Shown in pieces: positions 44,300 to 54,107 of a DNA stretch of 64,000 nt; position 1 is the first letter of the stretch, and each line of letters opens with the position of its first letter. The DNA comes from Malania oleifera (lineage: Eukaryota; Streptophyta; Magnoliopsida; Santalales; Ximeniaceae), in the NCBI RefSeq assembly GCF_029873635.1, contig NC_080428.1:65813101-65877100 (forward strand). Reading direction: 5' to 3'. The translations under genes and the position numbers were made by a program. Under the pieces are notes generated by a model. That model was not told the origin of the DNA and ran no database searches. It was given only the letters and a program-made list of their open reading frames with translations.

Positions 44300-44904
44300 T
44301 GTTATAACCAGAGGAGTCCATAGATGTGTTTGACACACATGGATGAGCGCCAACTTGACCTAAAAGTTTAAGTCTATTGGATCTTGGATCCAACCATGTA
44401 TATAAACACCCATCATTTAATTACTTTTTCCAATGTGGGACAAACTCACAAATGGAATTCTTTACAATCTCCCCATCACTTGTGAGTTCCAACTGCTCCC
44501 CCTTGAATGGAAGTCATCTTCTTCCTCATGGGATTAATTCTCTAACAATTGCTCAAGTGGGCCTTACCACCGCGTCTTACGTGTCTCAGATTGTCTTCCA
44601 AGTGGACCTCCAAACCAATCTTACCTCTCACGTCTTGACTCTATTTAGATTCATCTTGACAGCTTAGATAATCCCTATTAGCATCGATCACACACTTCCA
44701 CACCCAGAGTTATAAATTGTCAGCTCTGATACCACTTGTTATAACCAGAGTAGTCCGTAGCTGTGTTTGACATACATGAGTGAGCACCAACTTGACCTAA
44801 AACCTTAAATCTATTAGATTTTGAATCCAATCATAAATATAAGGACCCATCATTTATTCACTTTTTTTAATGGGAGATAAACTCGCAAGTACAAATCTCT
44901 AACA
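44300..44904 (-). mobile_element. Intact TRIM (terminal-repeat retrotransposon in miniature)
   Basis: Two direct repeats, 44300-44466 and 44737-44904 (167 and 168 bp), with TGTTATAACCAGAG at one end and TTTACA or CTAACA at the other. On the minus strand the 44737-44904 copy is the 5' LTR and is followed by AG and TGGTATCAGAGC (44734-44723), a perfect initiator-Met primer site. A GATGGGGAGAT polypurine tract (about 44467-44477) precedes the 3' LTR. CCCTT flanks both sides (44295-44299, 44905-44909). At 605 bp with a 270-bp interior and no coding capacity it fits the TRIM class exactly and depends on other elements for mobility. Confidence 0.93.
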
Positions 44905-45850
44905 CCCTTAATATATCAACTCTGCTATATGTCTTGGACTCGTGTCATAGTAGGGCACTAGCGGATGCAGACGTGTGGAATGTGTGGGATCCATTCAGCG
45001 CCCATAGGTGCTCGCCAGTCGCCACATGAGCTTTCACGAGCTCGAGACACCCAGCATTTTCCTTCATATGTACATATACATCATCATGGAAGTAACTTTG
45101 CATCTAGCCCACGTAACATGCAATAATATATATAGTTATTCATATATACCAAATAAAGGTTGAGCAAATTTGCAGCCTGGCTCACTTGCAGTCTGAAAAT
45201 GCACATGATGACCATGCATGCAATTGCCTTTTCGTGTAAGAGAAGTAAAGAAAATTAAGCTACATTTCCATTAAGAGATACGTAAAGATTTCTACGGCAC
45301 TTATTGAGAAATTAGCATTTTGGTGATTCCATTAATTGATGATCAAGCGAAAAGATGCACGTTGCTAGCTATGGGTATAGATATTATAGCTGTTTCTAAT
45401 TAAATGCTTTCAAGTTTAGTAGATCTATGCATGGGTATATGCTTAAAGGACCCCCATCATTTTTTCGTCCAGTGTAATTTGTCCTTTAATACTACAGTTA
45501 ATATAAAGTTAATAATTAATGATGAATATATATATATAGAATTTGACAGTTTTGATATTAATTAATTTCAGTTTTTGACGCAACCAGCTGGAGATCTCTA
45601 GCAAGGGAAGATCTTTAGTTAATTTGTACCTTAGTACTCTCCAATAATTTGCAATGACATGATTATTTGGGTATTTTATTTGTTTTAGTTAATTTATAAT
45701 TGTGACACAGTATGAAACATGAATTTTGAGTTTTAAATTTGAATTTAAATAGATTCGAACAAATTTCAATATAATTTTATACTATATCTTATTTAAATCT
45801 AATACAAATCTAAACTCGACGTTTGTCCAATCATAGGGTTAACTAATTTA
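44905..45850. other. Intergenic region, no feature recognised
   Basis: AT-rich sequence with short TA runs (45525-45538). I see no coding domain, repeat family or structured RNA in it. Confidence 0.6.
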
Positions 45851-45855
45851 CAATT

Positions 45856-46300
45856 TGTTGCGGGATAAAATGGTGATGACCTGCGACGTTGTTTTTCGAC
45901 TTCTGATGACCTGAAAAAGATGAAAATAAAGGAGGCTTGGAGGACCCGGGGTGTACTCCGGGGGGTCACTCTAATGCCTAAGTAAGGGAATGCTTCCAAG
46001 AGGTTAAATGCAACAGTAAGATTGGGTTAAAAGTTAGTTATCTTGACTTGTTTGCATCACCATTCTTTATAGTGGTGAGATTTGACCCTTGGGGTGATCT
46101 GTCATTATAACATGGGGACGTGGATCATTCCGGAAGTTTAAAGCACCAATGTGGATCACTCTAGGTGTTTAAGACGTCAGTGTGGATCTCTCCCTTCATT
46201 ATTGGATTAGAGCTAATTGCTCTTGCCAGAGAATTTGATTTGGGTAGTGATTGCTGGGTTTTGACTTCCTTCTATAAGCTGATATATTTAGGGCATTTTA
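45856..46300 (-). mobile_element. 3' LTR of the gypsy-type element, with internal duplication
   Basis: It matches 49150-49562 through GGTGATGACCTGCGA, AATAAAGGAGGCTTGGAGGA, GGGTGTACTCCGGGG and TTTGACCCTTGGG. It is about 30 bp longer because a GTGGATCAC/GTGGATCTC-containing piece (around 46150-46190) is duplicated. Confidence 0.85.
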
Positions 46301-46384
46301 GTTGTCCCCCCTAGTTTTGAAGTTTTGAACCATGTTCCTAAAGTTCAAAAGTTGTTCCTGTTAGATTTTTGTGGAGCCTAGTTG

Positions 46385-47320
46385 TGTTTGATCTGGGTGT
46401 TCTTGCCGAGCTGTTCATGCCGAGCTGTTCTCACCGAGCTGTTTTTGTTGAGCTATCCTTCGTGGGCAACTTCTGTCGAGCCGCTCTTCAAGACAATTAT
46501 TGCCAAACTGTTTTTGTCGAGTTGCCCTTCATGGGCAACTTTTGTCGGGCTACTCTCCAAGGCACTTATTGTCAAGCTGTTTTTACCGAACTGCTCTTCA
46601 TGGGCAACTTCTGCTGAATTACTCTTCAAGGCACTTCTTGTCGAACTGTTTTTATCGAGCTGCTCTTCATGGGCAACTTCTACCGAGCCGCTCTTCAAGA
46701 TAATTCTTGTCGAACTATTTTTGTCAAGCTGTTATTCGTAGGCATCTTCTATCGAGTTGCTCTTCAAGATACTTCTTGCCGAACTGGTTTTGCTGAGCTG
46801 CTCTTTATGAACAACTTCTGTCGAGCTGCTCTTCAAGGCAATTCTTGCCGAACTATTTTTGCCGAGCTGCTCTTCGTGGGTAATTTATGTTGAGCAGCTC
46901 TTCAAGGCAATTCTTGTCGGGCTGCACTTTATGGGCAACTTTTGTGAGCTACTCTTCAAGGCAATTCTCGTCAAGCTGTTTTTGCCGAGCTGCTTTGCGT
47001 GGGCAACTTTTGCCGAGCCGCAAGGCAAATCTTGCCGAGCTATTTTTCCCGAATAGCTCTTCGTGGGCATTTTTTGCCGAGCTACTGGTTGTGACATTTC
47101 TTGCCGAGTTGTTTGTCGTATCATTTCTTGTCGAGCTGCTCTTTATGATATTTTTTGCCGAGCTGCTCTTTGTGGGCAACTTTTGCTGAGGTGCTCTTCA
47201 AGGCAATTCTCGCCGAGCTATTTTCACCGAGCAGCTCTTCGTGGGCATTTTCTGTTGAGCTGCCCTTCAAGGCAAATCTTGCCAAGCTGTTTCTGCCGAG
47301 TTGCTCGTTGTTGGGTTTTT
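46385..47320 (-). repeat. Tandem array with exact 69-bp period
   Basis: The word GGGCAAC or a variant recurs at 46464, 46533, 46602, 46671, 46740, 46809 and 46878, seven units spaced exactly 69 bp; then at about 46933 (a 14-bp deletion) and 47000, with decayed units beyond. The unit holds CTTCATGGGCAACTTCTG, CGAGCTGCTCTTCAAGGCA and TTCTTGCCGAACTG. Since 69 is divisible by three, several frames stay open. In the element's own direction one gives a 23-residue repeat of the type EVAHEEQxGKNSLTxxALKS. Other frames are hydrophobic and are artefacts. Confidence 0.92.
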
Positions 47321-47324
47321 TGTT

Positions 47325-47798
47325 TGTTTAGTGAGCCGTGCTCACTTTTTGGCGGTTATATGGCCTCACGAGCTGTGCTCGTTAGTTGAGCCTTCTTTGC
47401 CTAATGAGTTATGCTCATTTGTTGGGCATTCTTCTAGCCTGACGAGCTTTGCTCATTAGTTGGACCAATTTTGCCTAATGAGCTATGCTCATTTGTTGGA
47501 CAATCTTCTAGCCTCGTGAGGTTTGCTCGTCAGTTAGGCCGATTTCGCCTAATGAGTTATGCTCATTTGTTGGGCAGTCTTCTGGCCTCACGGGCTTTAC
47601 TCTTTAGTTGGGTCGATCTCGCCCAATGAGCTATGCTCATTTGTTGGACAGTCTTCCCGCCTCACGAGTTTTGCTCGTCAGTTGTGTTGATTTCGCCTAA
47701 TAAGCTATGCTCATTTATTGGGCGATCTTTTAGCTTCACGAGGTTTGCTCGTTAGTTGGGTCGATTCTTCTTGCCTAATGAGTTGTGCTCATTTTTTG
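47325..47798 (-). repeat. Tandem array with exact 74-bp period
   Basis: GCCTAATGAG (or GCCCAATGAG, GCCTAATAAG) recurs at 47399, 47473, 47547, 47621, 47695 and 47773: four 74-bp steps, then 78. Each unit contains ATGAGCTATGCTCAT, a perfect 6-bp hairpin, and a weaker ACGAGxTTTGCTCGT hairpin. It is adjacent to, but unlike, the 69-bp array except for shared GAGCTxxGCTC words. Confidence 0.92.
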
Positions 47799-47955
47799 GG
47801 CTGAAATCGAATAGCGTGAGAGAGAATGCAGTTATAAGTATGTATGCAAAATTTGATAATTTAATAAAGGCACACAAAATGTTCGAGTACATGACTGACA
47901 GAAATGCAATTTTATGGAACAATTTTCTTGGGCATGCTAGATTAGGTCAGAACCC
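47799..47955 (+). pseudogene. Captured fragment of a pentatricopeptide repeat (PPR) gene
   Basis: The plus strand, antisense to the retroelement, reads GLKSNSVRENAVISMYAKFD then NLIKAHKMFEYMTDRNAILW then NNFLGHARLGQ. NAxISMYAKxxxLxxAHKxFxxMxxRNxxxWN is the S/L-type PPR motif of plant PLS-class RNA-editing and processing factors. Only about one and a half repeats are present. The reading is fused to frame from the 74-bp array upstream and stops just after at 47968. It cannot work as a PPR protein. Confidence 0.8.
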
Positions 47956-49079
47956 CCTAAGGCATTAGTATGCGAGACATCTAGGGGAGTGTAGGACCGA
48001 AACTTACTTGTATGTCCTAACCCCCTAGGGTTGCTATGCAACTTGTTACTCTCTTGCCCCTTCCCTATTTTAGAGGTCTCCCCTGTATCCTTCGAACTTT
48101 TTCTCTTCAGATAAGTTCATTCGCTTCTTGTGTCCATTACCTCTTCCAAATTAATATACTTTTGCGCTCTTGCCATCAGCTCCCCCATGTCAGTTGGGGG
48201 TCTCTTTCCTAGAGAAGACAAGAAGTTTCTTTGCTCAAAGGCCGTGGTCAGGGCTACCAACGCCACTCCAATGTCCAAGTTGCGGATCTCCACGGTCGCA
48301 ATGACGAAGTGGTGCATGAACTTTTTTAGTGTCTCTCTTTCTCCCTGAACCATGCTCATCAAATAAGCCGACGTTTTGACAACTCTCCGACTACTGAGGA
48401 AATAGCCGGTGAACAGCTGCTCCATTTCCGAGAAAGAATCGATTGATCCAGGTCGTAGGATTCGGTACTAATTTCTGGCACTACCTTTAAGGGTTGCAGC
48501 AAATGCCCGGCACATAATGGCATTAGGTGCGCCCTGCAATTGCATCAACACCTTGAAGGTTTCTAGATGATCGACCGGGTCAGACAAACCCTCGTATCTT
48601 TCAAAGGTTGGCATTTTGAATTTGCTGGGCAGCGGGACCTCCATTACTTCTTTAGTGAATGGCGACTCCAAGGATCTTAGAGAAGCTTCCCCATATAAGG
48701 GGTTGGTCTGACCTTCTTTCATCATTTTCTCAATTTGGTCTATCTTTTTAATCCTTTCCTCCAACTTGGTCGATCTTTGCTCATTGAATCCTATGCTATT
48801 TGCGTCATTCACCTTCTTAGCGAGGTTAATTTTTTCCTCACTCTCATTTAGTTCCTCTGCTTTCTTAGGTGGGTTAGGGCTAACCTGTTGTTGGTGGGGG
48901 GCATGCTCTTCCTAAATCTTTTGCTGCAAGAGTAGGTTGAACATATTCTCCATATTCTTTTGGAAGGCAAGAAATTCCTCCCTGGTGACTCCTAAATGTT
49001 ATGCGGGTGTGGAGTGGATAGATTGAGGTGATTCTTTTCTAGTAGCAATGCCAAAGCTAGAGCCATAAGTGGTTGACAT
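47956..49079 (-). pseudogene. Ty3/gypsy-type Gag, broken
   Basis: From ATG at 49079 the reading is MSTTYGSSFGIATRKESP, a stop, then EEFLAFQKNMENMFNLLLQQ, and an open part with PFTKEVMEVPLPSKFKMPTF, DPVDHLETFKVLMQLQGAP and MCRAFAATLKGSA. A stop follows, then MEQLFTGYFLSSRRVVKTSA, GERETLKKFMHHF and LVALTTAFEQRNFL, then KRPPTDMGELMARAQKYINLEE. This is the retrotransposon Gag domain (PF03732 type). No zinc knuckle is seen before the reading decays near 48050. Confidence 0.88.
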
Positions 49080-49128
49080 TATTTGAATGTCGGAGGTCGA
49101 GAGCAAAATGAGTACCTCTCAAAAGCAG

Positions 49129-49562
49129 GTTCCCACAGACGACGCCAACTTTGAGGGATAAATTGGTGATGACCTGCGATGTTGCTCTCCGACTTTTGAT
49201 GACCTGAAAATGATGAAAATAAAGGAGGCTTGGAGGACCTAGGGTGTACTCCGGGGAGTCACTCCGATGCTTAAGTAAGGGAATGCTTCCAAAAGGTCGA
49301 ATGCAATAGTAAGATTGGGTTAAGAGTTAGTTACCTTGGCTTGTTTGCATTACCCTTCTTTATAGTGGCGAGGTTTGACCCTTGGGATGATCTGTCATTA
49401 TGACGCGGGGGCGTGGATCACTCCGAAGGTTTAAAGCACCAGCGTGGATCTCTTCCCTCATTATTGGATTAGAGCTAATTGCTCTTGTCAGAGGATTTGA
49501 CTTGGATAGTGATTGCTGGGTTTTGACTTCTTTTTATAACTTGATATATTTAGGGCATATCA
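49129..49562 (-). mobile_element. 5' LTR and primer-binding site of the gypsy-type element
   Basis: The LTR (about 49150-49562) begins on the minus strand TGATATGCCCTAAATATATC. After its end and a few bases comes TGGCGTCGTCTGTGGGAAC, the primer-site type of Tat/Ogre-like gypsy elements. CAATT follows outside at 49563-49567. Confidence 0.85.
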
Positions 49563-52500
49563 CAATTGAATCCCACTCTGCGACTCTATGTGCCTGAAAA
49601 ATGCCTAAATTACACAATTTAGAAAGTTTTTTTATTTTTTATTTTTATGTATTTGTATGTGTGTGTGTGTGTGTATAAGTTGCATATTAGAGGCAACAGT
49701 ATCATATCTAGTTATTTTGGATGCAATATTTTTTTTTTAAAGAGCAATTTACTAATTAAAATTTGAGATTTTTATGTTGAAAATTTTAAACCTTAATTTA
49801 AAAAAAAAAAATCTAAAAATAAGTGTGATATGGAAGATGGAGAATTAGTTAGATTTGAACTGCTATCAGAGAGAAAGAAGCAAAGGGAATATCAATTTGG
49901 TTCTCGGATTTCCTTTAGAATGAACGTAGCTATGAAGCCCCTACTAATTATTTTATTTGATCAGTTCCTTCTTGAACAATCCATTTGTTCACAATGTGTT
50001 CTGTAACAACAGCAACCTATGAGTACACGATAGCCTACTCTCAAGGAGCTTCTTCTCGAACGATTGATTCCGTTCCTAAATGTTTAGCTTATTCTTTCAA
50101 TCTTAAGCATCCATCCATATCTAATGGGTCTGAATTGAACAAAACATTCATTTTTAAGTTACGAAGATACGGAGAACTTGTCTTCTTGATTTGTTTCTAT
50201 TGAGAGAGAGAGAGAGAGAGAGAGAGATATGATTTGATAAATGAGAGGAAACTAATTAATGAGAAAAATAAAAATAATGTCGGCTTCGTAGCCTATTTTT
50301 CTTTTCTATCCATGAAATAAGATGACATTAGTCTCACATGTTAACACTTTCATATTATAGGATTTGAGTTCAAATCCGAAAAAGAGTTGGAAGCAGTTTA
50401 AAATAGAAGATAGACTTTCTTCTATTACATAACCTATATAGATTGAGGAGACATTTGTTTGATCTAATAATCTTTAAATAGAGATTGTTTCTGAATAGAT
50501 TTACTAAATAAAAATACTGGTAAGATGTAAGAACTTTTGGTGATTGCTCTTAATTTTTCAAAAATTTCTCTAATCAAATCAAATAAGGAATTGAAGCTTT
50601 TTAATTTTACCAAACACAATGAAACATTTCTTTATTTGCATATTTAATTAGAATAAATTTAAAGTGGAGTTATTTTATTGTGTACTCTAGGCTCGATTAT
50701 ATGTTGACCAAAAAAAGTAGAGAGAGAGATAGAGTGTAATTTTAAAGTGACTAGTTGAGTAAAGACGGTATTATCTTCAAGCTAAATTACATAGTTGATT
50801 ATATTAAAAAATACTTAATTCTTAAAGATACGTGAATTAAATTGAAGGGTGATGTTGAAGTTAATATTCTACCTAAAAATAAAGACGAAAACAATCAAAA
50901 TTTCTTTTATTGTAAGATAAACAACTTAACTATTTTTAAACAAAAAACATTCTTTGTTCTAATTTTCTTTGGCTATTATACTATGTTCTCTTCAATTTGG
51001 ATCGAGTTTTTAGTTGAGTGAATGACTAGTTAACATGGAATTTGTCCTTTTTCGTTTTTTGCACTTCATCTATATTTGTAGGTTCTCTAATAAGTAATTC
51101 CTATCTAAGTGAGCTTTTGGTTTAGGGAGAATAATTACTAATGATAGCATCCATTATTATTTTTGTATGCATCTAGGCTCGATATTTTAAGAAAATGAGA
51201 GAGTTCATCTAATATTTTCTTTGTATTGAGAGCCTTCCTTTCTCCTAAACTAGTATCCCTTGTACCAATAAAACTAAGATAGGGCGAGTACTAAAAATAG
51301 GACAATGAAAGTGATTTTCCAATTCTTTTAGAGTTTGTTTGGATCAGAAATTTTATTTGGAAAAAAGAAAGGAGAGAAAAGGAAAATAAGGAGGAAACTT
51401 ATTTTTTCTTGTATTTTCCTTCTACATAAAATTCTATGAAAAATGAAAGTTTAATTTAATACTACTAAAAATTAGGAAAACTAAATATCAATGATGTATA
51501 AAATTAAATTTTTGTTCATAAATATGATAGTTTTTTACTTTCTCACTTTTCTTGATAACCAAACATAAAAATGTGAATTTCTTCATTTTTTTCCTTTCAT
51601 TAACCTAATATTTTTAGAATTCCAAACGGCCTTATTGTGTTGAGTGCTTTCCTTCCTCCTAAATTAGTGACTCTTTGCATTAAAAAAATTAAGATTGACA
51701 ACCACATATATAGAAATAACTAAAGCAGTACTTAATAAAATGGGAAAGAAATTCATCCAAATAATACAAATTTGAAGAATTAGAAGAAAAATATTTTTTT
51801 TAAAAAGTCCTTGTGGTTTTTAATTATTTTTTTCTTCAATCATCAATACCACAATTTACAATTTATCTTATAATTATAATATTTTGAAATCAAGTGTGGA
51901 TAAATAAATTTAATAAATTATTTTTATTATAAAATTTAAATAAATTTTAAGAATTGAAAATTTGGTTCAAATAAATTTAATAAATTATTTTTATTGTAAA
52001 ATTTAAGTAATTTTTTGAATTGAAAATTTGGTTCAACATTTTTTTAAGTTTTAGTTTATAATTTTTATTTTTAATTATTGGTTAAGCCCATTCAATAACT
52101 AAGATTAATTGAATCGATTCAATATAATATAAATATATAAGAATACACGCTATATTTAATACTATATATAATTTAAATAATTTAAATTAAAAAATAGTTG
52201 TATTGCACTTAGATTACTCAACTTTTAATAATGAATATTAAAATTAACATCTCAATCATTATAAAAGAAAAAACAATATTAATTTGTAATTATTTTAAAA
52301 GCATTAAATTGGGTCCAATAGTTTTGGTTCAATTAATCATTAGATATTAGTCTAAAAACTAGTCAATTGAGTAATTTGAAATAATTTTCACATTTTCTAG
52401 AGCCTAAACTTCTGTTTAATTTACAACTCGAATGGTATGGTTCAATTAACCAAACCACCCAAGCTTGCATTTATTGATTAAAACTTAAGACACTCGTGTT

Positions 52501-53800
52501 GAAAGTCTAATCATGAGAAAGGTGACAACAAATACAGATAAGTCCCAAGCTTAGTATAGGTATTTAATAGAGTAAAAAAAATAATTTTCAAATAATTAAT
52601 CTCAAAAATATAATGCACGCATGTAATGTGTAAACATTAAAAACAAGTAAATATTTTTAAAAGTTAATATTTTTAGAATTTGAAATTAAATTTGAGTATA
52701 GTTTTCATGTAAATTTAGAGAAATTATAATTTAAGCTATAGAAAATTTAGTTTAATTACACATAAATTTAAATCTTGAAGTTTAATTTAGTTCAATTACA
52801 TTAAATTTAAATCTTAAAGTTTGTACTCTCAAATTTCATACTATTACTTTAATATGAATATAAATAAAATTAAAAAGAACAAAAACGAGTTGCAAAATTT
52901 CTTGATAATAATTGATTTTGGATTCGGTTTGACACGAAAGTCAATTCTTATTTATGAGAGATGTCGGGTTCGTCATGTCCTTCTCTGTACCGCTTGAGAG
53001 AGTTTAAAGGACTCATTCAAATAGAATTCCAATGATAAAAACATATAATTAACCTTAAAAAGGATAAAAATTATCTTAACTTTTGACTTGAACAATACTT
53101 ATTCACGTGCTAGTTACTTCAATAAAGAGTTAATTAATTAATTAAGACTGAATTAAAATTTAATATGCAATAAGAAAACCAAAATACTTATATAATAATA
53201 ATTAATTGTGGGCACATTTTAAAAAATAAATATTTTTTATATTACTTATTTATACATGATTTGTAAATGTTGAAATTAAAAAAATAAGATATTTTTTTTG
53301 GAAAAGATGATCCAAAAAATATTGAAAACTTAATTAATATATAATATAGGTTGGAATTAAAATAAATAAATAAGGAATTTTTTTTATTGGAACGTCCACA
53401 ACCATATAATCAACACAATAATTTTAAAAAAATCAATTAATAATTAAAAAAAAAAGTGAAGCTAGAAACAGGACGACCAAAAGAGGTAACGCATCTGTGT
53501 TTTTAAAATTAAGATCTGTGTTGTTAGTCAGAAGATGTTCGGCGACAGAGCCGGAGAGATCTCCTTCTTCTCTGAGATTTTCCCTCTCACGTTCAAAAGC
53601 TTGAATATTCCAGCCAACCAAACACCCATCAGCATCTTCTTCCTTTTTAAATCCATAACAGAAAGAAAAAGATTGACTATAAAGAAAGCTGGATTTTCCC
53701 GGAAAAGAAATTTATAAAGCATTTGACGGTTGTTTATGCTGGTTTGCCGACATTTATTTCATTTATTCAGACCCAGTATCCTTCTTGCTCGTGAGTCGAC

Positions 53801-53802
<2 letters not shown>
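49563..53802. other. Long intergenic AT-rich region
   Basis: About 4.2 kb without a recognisable gene. It holds a GT run (about 49658-49674), a GA run (about 50204-50226), a 67-bp tandem duplication (51903-52036), patches of GGTTCAATTAA words near 52320-52460 that look like eroded MITE sequence, and at 53520-53720 a moderately GC-rich stretch that may be upstream promoter of the O-fucosyltransferase gene. Small open frames here lack any domain. Confidence 0.6.
51903..52036. repeat. 67-bp tandem duplication
   Basis: The unit AATAAATTTAATAAATTATT...GAATTGAAAATTTGGTTCA occurs at 51903-51969 and again at 51970-52036 with a few changes. Confidence 0.85.

Positions 53803-53845
<43 letters not shown>
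53803..53845 (+). repeat. (CT)n microsatellite in the probable 5' untranslated region
   Basis: An uninterrupted CT run about 230 bp upstream of the start codon. CT-rich tracts are common near plant transcription starts. It makes an artificial Arg-Glu frame on the other strand. Confidence 0.9.
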
Positions 53846-53849
<4 letters not shown>

Positions 53850-54045
53850 GGGTTGTCCCTGCTTGAGTATTATTTCCGAGTATTTTTTGCCAATCTGGGT
53901 TGGGCTTGATCGACTGATTTTTGTTGTTTTCGAATTTGGGGGGATTGGTGGAGGATTTTCCAATGCGGGTTTGTTTCGGTGACATTTTGCGCTTTTGCGA
54001 TCTGGGTAATTGAAGAAGATTAGTGTGTGAAAGGGGGGAGATCAA

Positions 54046-54107
54046 ATGAAGCGGCGATGAAGGTTGTCGAAGAGAAATGGAGGTTAGATCTGACGGTGTG
54101 CAGGTGA
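54046..54107 (+). promoter_or_regulatory. Two upstream ORFs before the O-fucosyltransferase start
   Basis: uORF1 (54046-54060) encodes MKRR and ends in TGA. uORF2 starts at 54057 within the same ATGA and runs out of frame to TGA at 54107, overlapping the main ATG at 54077. If the leader includes them, they would lower or condition translation of the main protein. Confidence 0.5.

Larger units (their letters stand above)
45856..49562 (-). mobile_element. Non-autonomous Ty3/gypsy-type retrotransposon carrying gag, PPR fragment and two tandem arrays
   Basis: CAATT at 45851-45855 and 49563-49567 flank the unit. Reading the minus strand: 5' LTR (about 49150-49562), primer site TGGCGTCGTCTGTGGGAAC (49147-49129), gag (49079 to about 47956), a host PPR fragment (47955-47799, opposite strand), a 74-bp array, a 69-bp array, a polypurine tract AACTAGGGGGGACA (about 46303-46316) and the 3' LTR (45856-46300). 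No protease, RT, RNase H or integrase is present. The primer site and Gag resemble Tat/Ogre-lineage elements, which also tend to carry tandem repeats near the 3' LTR. Confidence 0.82.

Noticed and set aside
44377-44667. 96-codon frame inside the TRIM
   Set aside because: Runs through LTR and interior on the strand opposite to the element; no domain; TRIMs are non-coding.
46369-47389. Cys- and Leu-rich plus-strand frames that look like a membrane protein repeat
   Set aside because: They come from the 69-bp array, whose length is a multiple of three, and run antisense to the retroelement.
53535-53717. 60-codon frame upstream of the O-fucosyltransferase gene
   Set aside because: No similarity I recognise, no splice link to the gene, and a basic low-complexity end; probably promoter sequence.
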